From: Saccharicrinis sp.
GTDB taxonomy: Bacteria; Bacteroidota; Bacteroidia; Bacteroidales; Marinilabiliaceae
Direction: 5' to 3'
Length of the DNA: 33,134 nucleotides
Assembly: GCA_024635555.1 (NCBI GenBank)
Contig: JAGXIO010000085.1
Location: 1-33,134, forward strand
A model generated the notes under the pieces. That model had not been told where the DNA came from. It was given only the letters and a program-made list of their open reading frames with translations, and ran no database searches. Below, piece after piece: positions 1-8,911 of this stretch (positions are counted from its first letter, which is position 1; each line of letters starts with the position of its first letter). The position numbers were made by a program, and so were the translations under genes.

Positions 1-164
1 CAAAGCGCACAATAATGTATGTTTTAAAAATTCAGACCGTGACAATCGAACAGAACAACTCGGAATTTTCCTACACCCAAAATATCCAAAGCATATTACC
101 TTAATTATTGACAGTTGATGCTTGCTGAGTAGTTACAATTGTAGTATTATTAAAATCTTTCTTT

Positions 165-554
165 TCATATCATTTTCTTTAATAGAGTTAGAAAAGAATT
201 GTAATTTGAGATAACTGGCTTACTCTGGTATTCAACGCGGGCGTCATGTTTAAAGTATTGCCAGATCTGTTCTTTCCTTAATGCAGTAGTAACTAGAATA
301 GGCATATTGAACTTCTCTCTAATTTTCACATAGATGTATACACCTACTTCGGGAAGGTCTCCAAGATCAATCTTATCCCCCTTAATTAACATCATATCGA
401 GGATAATTAAATTATAATCTTGGAATGTGGCTAGTTTTTCAATTACTACGTCTGAATCATCAATTACCGAAGTAGTATAACCCTCATCATCAAGCAATTC
501 GGAAATTGGCTCGTAAAAATCAGGATTATCGTCGATTATTAGTATCTTTTTCAT
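165..554 (-). CDS. Stand-alone response regulator receiver protein
   Basis: A 129-residue protein that is only a CheY-like receiver domain. The acidic pair D8-D9, the predicted phosphoacceptor D53 (in LIILDMM), T89/T90 and K112 (SKP) sit where the family expects them, so it should accept phosphate. There is no DNA-binding or enzymatic output domain. It may act by protein contact, like other single-domain regulators. An extra stretch after the phosphorylated Asp (about residues 57-70, IKGDKIDLGDLPEVG) lengthens that loop compared with CheY. It lies 3 bases downstream of the sensor kinase gene and is almost certainly its partner in one operon. The start is ATG at 554. The output is unknown. Confidence 0.85.
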   Translation of the reverse strand: MKKILIIDDNPDFYEPISELLDDEGYTTSVIDDSDVVIEKLATFQDYNLIILDMMLIKGDKIDLGDLPEVGVYIYVKIREKFNMPILVTTALRKEQIWQYFKHDARVEYQSKPVISNYNSFLTLLKKMI

Positions 555-557
555 TTT

Positions 558-2621
558 TTAAAATAATTTATAGTGAAGTTCAAATATTGTTGGATTATTT
601 GAATTAATTAATAAGATTTTTCCATTAAGTTTTTCCATAATTTCATAGCAAAGTGCTAAACCTATACCTGCCCCTTCAAAAGTCATTTGCTCAACTTCTT
701 TATTACGATAAAACTTTTCAAAAATTTTGTTCTTTTCAAAATCTTCAATTTTTACTATACTGAAATCTTCAATTACTATAACAGCAAATTCGCTTGTTGT
801 ATAACCAGACACTTTAATTGTGGTATACTTTTTTGCATATTTTATTGCATTATCTAAAACAATATGAAAAGCCATTGAACCTGCAAAAGGATCAACTTTA
901 ACCTTTTGCAATATTTTAATACTTTTCTCATCTACATCAAGTGTTTTATTTCTCTTGGAAGCATACAATTTCGAAAAGGAGGTGACAGGTGCAATAATTG
1001 TAGAATAAGGGAAAACATCTCGAATTTCCTTTTCTTTAATTAATTCTGAAGCATTAAACGATAATGAATTTGCGACGTATACTAAACGATCTCCAACACT
1101 GTCAATATCATCAAATAACTCGTCAAGTTTTTTTGGTACATTCTCTCTATTAAAATAACCTAACTTTTCCATCCTTAATTTAATCCTATAAGAAGCAAAA
1201 GTTATAACTTGAAGTGGCGATTTTATTTCATGACGATATGTTCTCATGAAATTAATCAGTTCCTCATTTAACATTCTCTGTTTCTGAATTTCATCATCTT
1301 TCTCTTCTAAAAAGCCTAAATACATATAATGCATATTAAAAATATGTGCTATTGTAGAAGTAATTGATTCGAGAATGGAAATGTCAATATCATTAAAAGG
1401 CACAACCTTTTGAGTTTCATGATTAAACCTATTTTTAACACGTAAAACTCCAATAGGGCTAGTAATACCAGTAGTAATTGGAATTCCAAGCCAGTTTTGT
1501 GGTCTTGATTTTGTTAATTCATCAAATGTATGACTATTTTGTTCATCATTGAAAATGTCATAAGAGTACTTTATTTCATTGTTTTTAAATACATTATATG
1601 TAAATGAATCTGACCTAGCTGAATAATAAATGTCGTCAATCAATTTTTCACGATCCTTATCTTTCCTATTATCCATTAATGACCTTAACATTAAAATATC
1701 ACCATGATCTCTTAAAAAAATCGAAGATGCTTCCCAACCTAACTCGGCATTTATCGTTTCCAAGCATTGATCAATAAACTCTTTAAATTGACCTAGCTTA
1801 TAGTTTCGTGATATTGTTTTTGCAAGTGTGTTTTTCTTTTCAATTTCAGGGAGCCAATCGCGTGAAACTTTTAAATTAATAGTTTCTTGAATTACTTGAA
1901 TTGTATCTTTGCGTAATTGATAATCTTCTAGTGGTGAAAATAGATTTACAATTAAAAAGCTTTGTTTATTAGAATCATCCAGTAATTGAAGACTAACTTT
2001 AATTCTATTTACAGTTTTAATTTGTGATAATGATTCTGAAGTGCCTTCATTTAAAATGTACTTCTCACATATATAGCCATCACCACTTTTAAATTGAATA
2101 ATTTGATTGGATTCGTTGTCCTCTTTCTTAATTATAGAATCTGATTGGAATGATGCACAAATTTTACTAAAATATTTTGATTTATTATTATAAAGCCAAA
2201 CTGAATAATGATCACAAAAAACATATTGCTTAATTTCTTTTAATATATCATCTAACGTTGAAGAATGAAAAAAAACATTTTTAATAAATTTGCTTTTTAA
2301 CCTAAGTCTAAAACCGTTTGTAATAAATGAGCTTTCAGCATTTAAATTTTTAATTATCCTTTTTCCAAGAATTTCAATAAATAGATTTTTAGAAAAAATA
2401 TTTAATGATTTATCTTCATAAGTAGTAAAGTATTTAGAATTGTTATTAAGACTTAGATTAAAAATTGCATTAATTTCATTTCCACTAATGTATGTTTCAG
2501 TCCAAATTTTTAAATCTTTATCAGAATCTACTTTTATAAATTCATTTATCTCATGAGTCTTGGTATTTATCTCGACCCAATAGTTTTTCGATATTTTATA
2601 TAACGATTTAATTAGTTTCAT
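558..2621 (-). CDS. GAF-domain sensor histidine kinase
   Basis: A soluble sensor kinase of about 687 residues with no membrane segment visible. A long N-terminal region (about 120-430) resembles two GAF-like sensor modules, the second around residues 270-430. The HisKA H-box follows (YRHEIKSPLQ, phospho-His near residue 464), then a HATPase_c domain with an N-box (DNAIKYA) and a G-box (GAGIGLALC) near the C-terminus. The reading frame can be extended two codons to a TTG at 2627, but ATG at 2621 is the more natural start. It precedes the single-domain receiver gene and probably phosphorylates it. The signal is unknown. The gene is much more AT-rich than the nif genes, which may mean different ancestry. 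Confidence 0.85.
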   Translation of the reverse strand: MKLIKSLYKISKNYWVEINTKTHEINEFIKVDSDKDLKIWTETYISGNEINAIFNLSLNNNSKYFTTYEDKSLNIFSKNLFIEILGKRIIKNLNAESSFITNGFRLRLKSKFIKNVFFHSSTLDDILKEIKQYVFCDHYSVWLYNNKSKYFSKICASFQSDSIIKKEDNESNQIIQFKSGDGYICEKYILNEGTSESLSQIKTVNRIKVSLQLLDDSNKQSFLIVNLFSPLEDYQLRKDTIQVIQETINLKVSRDWLPEIEKKNTLAKTISRNYKLGQFKEFIDQCLETINAELGWEASSIFLRDHGDILMLRSLMDNRKDKDREKLIDDIYYSARSDSFTYNVFKNNEIKYSYDIFNDEQNSHTFDELTKSRPQNWLGIPITTGITSPIGVLRVKNRFNHETQKVVPFNDIDISILESITSTIAHIFNMHYMYLGFLEEKDDEIQKQRMLNEELINFMRTYRHEIKSPLQVITFASYRIKLRMEKLGYFNRENVPKKLDELFDDIDSVGDRLVYVANSLSFNASELIKEKEIRDVFPYSTIIAPVTSFSKLYASKRNKTLDVDEKSIKILQKVKVDPFAGSMAFHIVLDNAIKYAKKYTTIKVSGYTTSEFAVIVIEDFSIVKIEDFEKNKIFEKFYRNKEVEQMTFEGAGIGLALCYEIMEKLNGKILLINSNNPTIFELHYKLF

Positions 2622-2886
2622 ATACAAATATAGTAAAGATTATCATGTGGTTAGGCTGTTCGTTTTTATAGCAACGTTGTTATATGTTCATAGGGTGAAT
2701 ATATATCTGCTTTGTATTTTGGTTCGTATGAACATATCATTCCAAATATAGGGAATATGTTTATATCATTTAATTTTAATCTGATTTTGCATTGTAAAAC
2801 TTCTAAGAGCATGAAAGTCTATAAAAACATCTTTACTTCCTTTTTCAAAATAAGTCACAGCATATATCACCCGTTGCCAACTGATG

Positions 2887-3465
2887 CTATCTTAGTTCTT
2901 GCCCAAGTTTTTCTATTTGTTTAATCCATTTCTGTCGCTTTTTACCATCCGAAGATTTAATTGGTCCAAATGCAGTAATTTTTACTGGTTTTATTCCACA
3001 AAATTCTAAAACGCCCTTTCTCATCGCATTATGTCCAGGACTTTTATAAATCAATGAATAGTACCATTTTGGTGTATCCATTGTCACAATTAGTCTTGCA
3101 GTTTTTCCTTTGAGTAATTTATCCCATAATAATGAGTTGTCACGGTATTTAAATGCAAATTTTGGAAGAAAAACTCTGTCAATAAATCCTTTTAGTAATG
3201 CAGGATAAGTTCCCCACCATGTTGGATAGACAAAAACCAGATGATCTGCATTCTGTATCTCTTTTTGTATGTTCAATAAATCAGGCTCTAGTTCTGTTCT
3301 TTGTCGATATCCATAGCGTAGAATTGGGTCAAAATCTAAATCAATCAGATTTACTAAAATACAATCAGCACTGCTAGTTTCAACTCCTCGCCTATAACTT
3401 TCAGCAAATTCATTACACAAACTATCTTTGTCTGGATGTCCGTTTATTATTAAAATCTTTTTCAT
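2887..3465 (-). CDS. Flavodoxin-fold NAD(P)H oxidoreductase (MdaB/KefF-like)
   Basis: A 192-residue protein of the flavodoxin-2 / NAD(P)H:quinone reductase family. The N-terminus has the typical beta strand and FMN/FAD phosphate loop (ILIINGHPDKDSLC), and the middle has the family motif FVYPTWWGTYPALLKGFIDR. Relatives are cytoplasmic flavoenzymes that reduce quinones in two-electron steps. The frame extends to a TTG at 3471, but ATG at 3465 gives the canonical MKKILIINGHP start. It is not tightly coupled to either neighbour. Both flanks carry inverted repeats like those around the next gene, so it could be a cassette-type insertion. Substrate unknown. Confidence 0.85.
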   Translation of the reverse strand: MKKILIINGHPDKDSLCNEFAESYRRGVETSSADCILVNLIDLDFDPILRYGYRQRTELEPDLLNIQKEIQNADHLVFVYPTWWGTYPALLKGFIDRVFLPKFAFKYRDNSLLWDKLLKGKTARLIVTMDTPKWYYSLIYKSPGHNAMRKGVLEFCGIKPVKITAFGPIKSSDGKKRQKWIKQIEKLGQELR

Positions 3466-3514
3466 ATTCAATCAATATTTCAAAGTGGAGTATTTTATAC
3501 TTGCTCATAAAGGC

Positions 3515-3573
3515 TTGGCTATGCGTAGTGCAGAAACTAGACGCACTTCACTCCCAAAATTGCACTAAGCCAA
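3515..3573. repeat. Bulged inverted repeat, attC-like
   Basis: The arm TTGGCT (3515-3520) pairs with AGCCAA (3568-3573), and the inner arm AGTGCA (3527-3532) pairs with TGCACT (3561-3566). This gives a two-block stem interrupted by an asymmetric internal loop (six bases against one) around a 28-base loop. Such bulged imperfect stems resemble integron attC sites, and the flavodoxin-fold gene starts about 50 bases away. It could also be a chance structure or the trace of another element. No integrase gene lies in the window. Confidence 0.4.
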
Positions 3574-3587
3574 TTTTGCGTTTGAAA

Positions 3588-3694
3588 TTTAACGTTAAAC
3601 TTAATAATTTTTCGGGACGTAAATTTGGAGGCCAACAGATAAACTGCAAACTTCCCAAAACCATCTGACTCCGCATAACTTATAATTGTTGGGT
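3588..3694 (-). repeat. Candidate attC-like spacer downstream of GNAT gene
   Basis: Read on the minus strand, the spacer just after the GNAT stop begins with ACCCAAC (RYYYAAC form) and ends about 107 bases later with GTTAAAT (GTTRRRY form). A matching GTTGGGT lies just upstream of the GNAT start (about 4248-4254). This is the layout expected for one integron cassette, and the length falls in the attC range. The terminal 7-mers are not perfectly complementary to each other, so this is a hypothesis only. Confidence 0.3.
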
Positions 3695-3707
3695 ATTCGT
3701 GTTTTTT

Positions 3708-4226
3708 CTATGAAGTCAAGCTCTTCCTTTTTTGGAACACCAAAAACTTTTCCCCATTTTCTGCCAAGCCTTCTTCAATTCTTCTCATTCCACATTTCTC
3801 TGAAAGCGTCACAGAAGCAATGTTCTTGGCATACATTCTTGCAATCAAGGTTTCTGTATTTAGTTGTTTAAAACAAAAGTTTACGAGTCCACTACAAATT
3901 TCTTTTCCATAACCTTTTCCCCAATATGCAATGTCAATTATATAGCCCAATTCCAATTTTTTATAGTCTTGAAAAGAATTAAAAAGTCCGGCTTCCCCAA
4001 TGACTTTTCCCGTTCCTTTCTGTTTCACAATAAAAATCCCAATTCCCGATTCGCTATCATTGTTTGCCAGTTCAATTTTTCCACAAAGTTCTTCAATTGT
4101 CCAATTATGTTTTCCATCGGAAATATACCGCATATTTTCGGCCCGATTGTAAATCCTTAACAAATCCCTAAAATCTTTCCCTTCAGGATGACGTACTAAT
4201 AACCTGTTTGTCTCAAATATGGTCAT
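3708..4226 (-). CDS. GNAT-family N-acetyltransferase (RimJ/RimL-like)
   Basis: A 172-residue protein with the GNAT fold as found in RimJ/RimL-type enzymes. It begins IFETNRLLVRHPEG, has the beta-4 strand ELGYIIDIAYWGKGYG containing the acetyl-CoA pyrophosphate loop (WGKGYGKE), and the later NIASVTLSEKCGM helix. Such enzymes acetylate amino groups of proteins or small molecules, and the substrate cannot be told from sequence. It stands alone, flanked by GTTGGGT-type 7-mers and inverted repeats, and could be a mobile cassette gene. Start ATG at 4226. Confidence 0.85.
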   Translation of the reverse strand: MTIFETNRLLVRHPEGKDFRDLLRIYNRAENMRYISDGKHNWTIEELCGKIELANNDSESGIGIFIVKQKGTGKVIGEAGLFNSFQDYKKLELGYIIDIAYWGKGYGKEICSGLVNFCFKQLNTETLIARMYAKNIASVTLSEKCGMRRIEEGLAENGEKFLVFQKRKSLTS

Positions 4227-4315
4227 GTTTACGGTTTTGCGTGCGTGATACCCAACATAAATAAATATTCAACTATTGATTATACATCTCCTTTGTATTT
4301 AGATCTATTAAACAA

Positions 4316-4339
4316 ATAGCTTCCAAACATAAAAGCTAT
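4316..4339 (-). terminator. Weak terminator-like hairpin after the cytochrome operon
   Basis: Inverted repeat ATAGCTT (4316-4322) / AAGCTAT (4333-4339) with a 10-base loop. On the minus strand it lies about 40 bases past the cytochrome c stop and is followed by TTGTTT. The stem is short and AT-rich, so the call is tentative. Confidence 0.35.
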
Positions 4340-4377
4340 CAAACCCCATCTCTTTTCTCCAAAGAGTCTTTTAGCCC

Positions 4378-6675
4378 CTACTGCGCCAAAATACTTTCTA
4401 TCTGAGTCCTATCGGGCACATTGGGGAATTTGTTCAGGATTTCCCGGGCTATTTCCTTCGACTTATCCACCTGCTGATATTTTACATACAAATTGAGCAG
4501 TGCCATATAGTAATTGAGCTCGTCGGGACTGATGTCCATGGCTTTTTTTAGATAGATTTCGGCATCTTTCAGGTTGTTTTGGAAATCGTACATCATGGCT
4601 ATGTTGTACATCACCCGTGGATTGTTGGGCGAGTATTTGGCGGCTTTCAACAGATATTCCATCGACTCGTCGTAACGTTGGCGCTCCGAGAGAAACAAAG
4701 CGTAGGTAAACAAGGTGTTACCGTCCTCGGGCATGTGCTTCAGATAGTCTTTCAACAACAGCTCCGTTTTTTGGAATTCTCCTTTACTGTTGTACAATAG
4801 GGCCAAATTTATCTTTATGGCATGGAGCTCTTTGTCTTGTTCTAATGCCCTTTTATAAAACTCTTCGGCTTTATCAATTTGCTTTTCGTTGTAATAGAAG
4901 TTGGCGAGGTTAAACTTACCTGTTGGGAAGTCGGCACCGTATTTTAAGGTTTCGAGATACTCTTTTTTTGCCTTCTCAAGCGATTCCTTGTATTGCGCAG
5001 GAATTTGCTCGGCAGGCACGGCCAATAGCTTCGACGCGCTCTCTACGCGTATAGCCGCAGTCTGGTCGCCCAACATGCCCAATACTGCATCCAGCGATTT
5101 TTGGTCGTCCACCATTAGGTTTTGGAGCGCGTTGTAACGGATATGCCCGTTAAAGTTATGAATGGCCCCTATTAAAATATCCTTACCCTTATTTTGGTAG
5201 TGCTGACCTAAAAACTGAATGGCCGATGCGCGGATTATCTCGGGATAAACCTCATCGTTATAAATATTGACCAACTCCTCAAAACCTTGTTCACTTCCTG
5301 TTTGCGCCTCTTTAAAGGCGGTTCCGTATTGCGCCGGACGGCCTATACCATGCCATTTGTTCACGTAATCGATGGCCCACTGGGTCGATTCATTGGCATG
5401 GCACTGGTTACAGGCATTGGGCGTCCCCAGCTTTTCTGTCAAGTCTGGACGGGGAATGCGGAGGCTATGGTCGTTACGATAATCCACACCCATATAAAAT
5501 TGTGCAGGCATATGGCAGTTAATACAGCGTGTACCCTCTCCCACTTCAAATTTAACACCATCATCAGCAATGACAGCTTCGCCCGGTTCACCCGCCGATT
5601 TATGGAAATGATGGTTGTAGGTATCGTAATCATCGGCACGGTGGCACTGGGTACAAAGGCGGTTATCCTCGAACAGACGTTTGGTACTGTGTACGTTGTG
5701 GCAGTCGTTGCAGGCTACATCGCGCATGTACATTTTGCTTTGGGTAAAGGAGGCATACACATAGTCCTCGTCCAATATTTGACCGTCGATATGATAGCTT
5801 TCGCCTGTTGGCAAGTTGGGTATGCTGTGGTTATAAATGTCGGAGCTGTGGTTAAAATCGGACATAGAGCCACGGCGGGCATGACACCTCACGCAAAGAT
5901 CCACGTAGGCCTTGTTGTCGATACCGCTGGTTTTCACCACCAGACCGTAGTTATTGTGCTCGTCGCGGGCATAATCGGCTTTTGCTGCCCATTCTAAGTG
6001 CTTTGAGGCCGGGCCGTGGCAAGCTTCGCAGCTCACATTAATCTCGCTCCATGTTGTCCGGTACGAGTCCGTATTGGCATCATAGCCCTTCACCAAATTC
6101 GTCGAGTGGCAATCGGCGCACATGCCGTTCCAGTTTTGCGCCTGATTTGTCCAGTGAAGCCAGTTATCACTTTTTATAATCTCGTCGGTATAAATAGCCT
6201 CTGCCATATGATACCAAACACTGTCCATGGTGTTCCATGTTAGCGGCAAGGTTTGTAACCTACCTCCATCGAACTCCACCAAATATTGCTGGAGCGGATA
6301 ATAGCCAAAGGTGTATTTTATTTCAAACTCTTGCAGTTTACCCGATTCGCCATCCGTTTCTACAAAAAAGCGTCCATCACGTTTATAAAAACGATGCGTC
6401 ATGCCATTGTATTCCAACGACTGGTTGTCAAAATTACCCAACACGGTTGAGTCGTTGGCATATTGCATGGCTTTATCATGATCGGAACCCACCCACTGGT
6501 TGTATTCGTTCAAGTGACACTCCACACACGTTTCTTTACCTACAAACTGGGCCTCATCTGTTTTTTGAACATCATTACCACTATAAGTACGTACAACGGT
6601 GTACACCGGAACCGAAACAATAGCCACGATGATGGCTATGAGCGTGATGCGTTCTATTTTATTACGATTCTCCAT
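4378..6675 (-). CDS. Octaheme cytochrome c with HEAT and TPR repeats
   Basis: A 765-residue exported multiheme cytochrome. An N-terminal hydrophobic segment (about residues 10-29) serves as signal or anchor. Eight CXXCH heme sites lie at C50, C186, C216, C261, C322, C341, C384 and C422. After residue 430 the chain becomes helical repeats: HEAT-like about 450-570, then several TPR units to the C-terminus. It is the last gene of a cytochrome b - Rieske - cytochrome c operon, and its start overlaps the Rieske stop by one base (TAATG). It probably accepts electrons from the Rieske centre, replacing cytochrome c1, and passes them on in the periplasm. The repeat tail suggests docking to a partner. 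A redox-enzyme role of its own (as in cytochrome c554/nitrite reductase relatives) cannot be excluded. Confidence 0.88.
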   Translation of the reverse strand: MENRNKIERITLIAIIVAIVSVPVYTVVRTYSGNDVQKTDEAQFVGKETCVECHLNEYNQWVGSDHDKAMQYANDSTVLGNFDNQSLEYNGMTHRFYKRDGRFFVETDGESGKLQEFEIKYTFGYYPLQQYLVEFDGGRLQTLPLTWNTMDSVWYHMAEAIYTDEIIKSDNWLHWTNQAQNWNGMCADCHSTNLVKGYDANTDSYRTTWSEINVSCEACHGPASKHLEWAAKADYARDEHNNYGLVVKTSGIDNKAYVDLCVRCHARRGSMSDFNHSSDIYNHSIPNLPTGESYHIDGQILDEDYVYASFTQSKMYMRDVACNDCHNVHSTKRLFEDNRLCTQCHRADDYDTYNHHFHKSAGEPGEAVIADDGVKFEVGEGTRCINCHMPAQFYMGVDYRNDHSLRIPRPDLTEKLGTPNACNQCHANESTQWAIDYVNKWHGIGRPAQYGTAFKEAQTGSEQGFEELVNIYNDEVYPEIIRASAIQFLGQHYQNKGKDILIGAIHNFNGHIRYNALQNLMVDDQKSLDAVLGMLGDQTAAIRVESASKLLAVPAEQIPAQYKESLEKAKKEYLETLKYGADFPTGKFNLANFYYNEKQIDKAEEFYKRALEQDKELHAIKINLALLYNSKGEFQKTELLLKDYLKHMPEDGNTLFTYALFLSERQRYDESMEYLLKAAKYSPNNPRVMYNIAMMYDFQNNLKDAEIYLKKAMDISPDELNYYMALLNLYVKYQQVDKSKEIAREILNKFPNVPDRTQIESILAQ

Positions 6676-7136
6676 TATGCGTAGGTTAACTGCGATTTTT
6701 CAAATGAGGTTCTTTTCACGGGCGATTGGGTGTCGATAAAAAGCTCGCCCTTTTCAATGGTGATGGGAAATAAATCCAAAGGCCGCGTGGCTGGTGCCAT
6801 CAGCACCTCACCATAACGGTTAAACTGTGAACGGTGGCAAGGGCAGTTAAAACCACCCGTTTCAAGGTTGGAGTCCACCACACAACCTAAGTGGGTACAT
6901 TTTACCGACATGGCCAAGAAGCCACCATCTTCAAATCGTCGCAGAAAAAACTGCCCGGTGGCAAAAGGATAGGTTTTATTTTTCTGGAAACTATCGATAC
7001 GTCCTGCATTAAAAAGCACCTTTTCTTTATCTATATGCCCCACCTTGCTCACCCCGCCTTTTATCAGGAAAAGTGCCTCTATGGATGCCGCGGCAATTAC
7101 AATCCGCTTTATAAATTTTCTTCTATCGAATTTCAT
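6675..7136 (-). CDS. Rieske [2Fe-2S] protein of a bc-type complex
   Basis: A 153-residue Rieske iron-sulfur subunit. Cluster ligands are C80 and H82 (CTHLGC) and C98 and H101 (CPCH). C85 and C100 provide the usual disulfide. The N-terminus has a twin-arginine-like motif (RRKFIK) before a hydrophobic segment (about 11-25), as expected for Tat-dependent membrane insertion. It should take electrons from quinol at the cytochrome b Qo site and deliver them to the octaheme cytochrome encoded next. It lies 29 bases after cytochrome b and overlaps the cytochrome c gene by one base, so the three are surely one operon. Confidence 0.93.
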   Translation of the reverse strand: MKFDRRKFIKRIVIAAASIEALFLIKGGVSKVGHIDKEKVLFNAGRIDSFQKNKTYPFATGQFFLRRFEDGGFLAMSVKCTHLGCVVDSNLETGGFNCPCHRSQFNRYGEVLMAPATRPLDLFPITIEKGELFIDTQSPVKRTSFEKSQLTYA

Positions 7137-7165
7137 TGTTGTTATTGTTCCGTAATTTATAAGTG

Positions 7166-8452
7166 CTAAATAATCATCAACATTCCCTTACCCCTTAACA
7201 GCAATGAAATAAGCATCATCACCAAATACGAAGATAAAAGTATGGTAGTGACAGCCATGACCAGTTCTTCGGTTTTAGCACCATGTTTCTTTTTCCAGTA
7301 CATCAAATAGGCCCCCATGGGCAAAGTGTATATCAAAAAAGGTACGAGCCCTGTGGCCACCCAACTGCCCAACGGGGCTAACCAAATATCCAGATGCAGG
7401 AAATGTTCGAGCAAATATATCAGCACAAAAGTAAACACAAAGGCAGAGATGCCCGAATGGATGGTCATCCTTTTGCCCAGTGGCGAGTTAAACCAAACAC
7501 CCGTGTTCAAATGGTCGTATTTAAAATAGGGTAGATAGAAAAAGAAAACGGCTACGGACAGTGGTAAAATAACAGCACTAAAAACAGGGTGCAGATGTAG
7601 CAGCAGTTCCTGTGCACCCAAAAAGTACCAGGGTGCCTTACTGGGATTTGGGCTGTTGAGCGGGTTAGCCTCATCGAGCAAAGGGGCATGGTAAAATACC
7701 GAAAACAGAAATATACCGGCAATTACAATGGCAGCCACCATAATCTCCAACCACACCAAATTAGGTATTACATTTACCTTTTCCTTGTTATCGTTTGCAG
7801 GTAGAGCAACACCGCCGGCCTTGCGCACCAACCAAAAATGCATACTCATTAAAAAGATGAAAATTAAGGGCAATATGCCCGTATGCAAAGTATAAAAGTT
7901 GAGTAATGTATTGCCATCCACCACGTCGCTACCCCTCACCATATTTGCCAGCGGATGCCCTACAAACGGTACATATTCAATTATTTGCGTGATAACCGTA
8001 ACGGCCCAATAGGCTAGCTGATCCCAGGGAAGTAGATAACCTGTAAACGAGGAAACGATAACCATGAACATCATGATGAGACCGTAAATCCAGTTTTCGG
8101 CCCTTTTTTTATAGATGGCCTGCGAGTAATAAGTGCGTATCAGATGCAGGAACGCGACTATAACCATCATTTTGGCCGATAAATGGTGCATATTGCGGAT
8201 AAACTGCCCAAACACCGTGTTATTTTGAAGCGCCACTATAGAGCCATAAGCATCCTGAACGGTGGGTATATACGAAAAACGAAGAAGCAGCCCCGTAAGT
8301 CCCAGGATAACAATGAGCAGCGCCAGTATGCCGCCCAACCCAAAAGTACGGTTAAATTTTAGCGCCCGCTTATCAATTTTAGCCGGGTGCAAATGGAGAA
8401 TAAACTTTTCGATGGACGAGTGGAGCCTCTTCCCTGCATTTTTATGTGTCAT
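7166..8452 (-). CDS. Cytochrome b subunit of a bc-type quinol oxidoreductase
   Basis: A 428-residue integral membrane protein that combines the N-terminal (b6-like) and C-terminal (subunit IV-like) halves of cytochrome b. Heme-ligating histidine pairs are visible in helix B (MHHLSAKMMVIVAFLH) and helix D (LHTGILPLIFIFLMSMH). The Qo-site motif usually written PEWY reads APWYF here (SKAPWYFLGAQELL), so the usual Glu is missing. Similar variants are known from menaquinol-using complexes. It is the first gene of the three-gene operon and, with the Rieske and octaheme subunits, would oxidise menaquinol and move protons. It might serve nitrate, nitrite or another respiratory chain not visible here. 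Confidence 0.93.
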   Translation of the reverse strand: MTHKNAGKRLHSSIEKFILHLHPAKIDKRALKFNRTFGLGGILALLIVILGLTGLLLRFSYIPTVQDAYGSIVALQNNTVFGQFIRNMHHLSAKMMVIVAFLHLIRTYYSQAIYKKRAENWIYGLIMMFMVIVSSFTGYLLPWDQLAYWAVTVITQIIEYVPFVGHPLANMVRGSDVVDGNTLLNFYTLHTGILPLIFIFLMSMHFWLVRKAGGVALPANDNKEKVNVIPNLVWLEIMVAAIVIAGIFLFSVFYHAPLLDEANPLNSPNPSKAPWYFLGAQELLLHLHPVFSAVILPLSVAVFFFYLPYFKYDHLNTGVWFNSPLGKRMTIHSGISAFVFTFVLIYLLEHFLHLDIWLAPLGSWVATGLVPFLIYTLPMGAYLMYWKKKHGAKTEELVMAVTTILLSSYLVMMLISLLLRGKGMLMII

Positions 8453-8662
8453 TACAGCTAATGTGTGTTTCTATCTTGCCACAAAGAAAGTTAAAATGCT
8501 TTGATTTTGAAAGAGCTTATTTGGTTATTAGGTTGGTAGTGAAAGACAAACCAACTCTCCAGAAACAATATACTGCGTTTGTCTCTTTCCTACATCAATT
8601 TACCCCATGGGCATAAATAGCGGACACATTAAAAAGCAACCATTTTCTATCAATAGACCGTT

Positions 8663-8690
8663 AGATTTTAGATGTTAGACATTAGACTTA
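8663..8690. repeat. Short TTAGA-type tandem repeat
   Basis: Four imperfect copies of a TTAGAnnT-like unit in about 28 bases. This is low-complexity intergenic sequence of a kind that is common in Bacteroidota. No function is implied. Confidence 0.5.
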
Positions 8691-8808
8691 TTTACAAACA
8701 CCATATTATCAGCCTGTTAGCGAAAATCGCGCAACTCAGTAAAAACTTTAACATTCAGATAGTTACAAAAACATAACGAAGTGTTGTTCTATGGATACCT
8801 TTCCTAAC

Positions 8809-8885
8809 AGGAGAACCAAACTCTCCGCAGAGAGCCAGTTCTCCAGCAGCTGCCGGATTAGGGCTTCGCCTACGGCGACCGAAGC
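8809..8885. repeat. Hairpin-rich intergenic repeat, copy A
   Basis: Nested inverted repeats: GGAGAAC (8810-8816) with GTTCTCC (8838-8844), enclosing CTCT/AGAG, then GCTTCG (8863-8868) with CGAAGC (8880-8885). The first block closely matches 19803-19839 in the nifV upstream region: a GGAGAACCA half, CTCTCCG- or TTTCCG-like centre and CAGTTC half in the same order. It looks like a REP-like dispersed element. It may also help terminate the minus-strand operon that ends at 8912. Confidence 0.5.
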
Positions 8886-8911
8886 ATAATCATGATGCGG
8901 TATTATTCAAC

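Larger units (their letters stand above)
8453..8911. other. Intergenic region between two minus-strand operons
   Basis: No convincing gene is seen. It must hold the promoter of the cytochrome b operon, but I could not fix it; CAAAGAAA at 8480-8487 (TTTCTTTG on the minus strand) is a one-mismatch version of TAnnTTTG. It also contains a TTAGA-rich run at 8663-8690 and the hairpin-rich repeat at 8809-8885, both listed separately. Confidence 0.6.

Noticed and set aside
2625-2632. TATATTTG on the minus strand as a promoter for the kinase gene
   Set aside because: It overlaps the start codon region, so transcription would begin after the ATG.
2712-2924. A 70-codon plus-strand frame in the spacer after the kinase gene
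   Set aside because: AT-rich, no domain, runs into the end of the flavodoxin-fold gene on the other strand.
5287-5997. A 236-codon open frame on the plus strand opposite the octaheme cytochrome
   Set aside because: It is antisense to a strongly supported CXXCH-rich protein, and its predicted sequence has no recognisable domain; shadow of the cytochrome codon bias.
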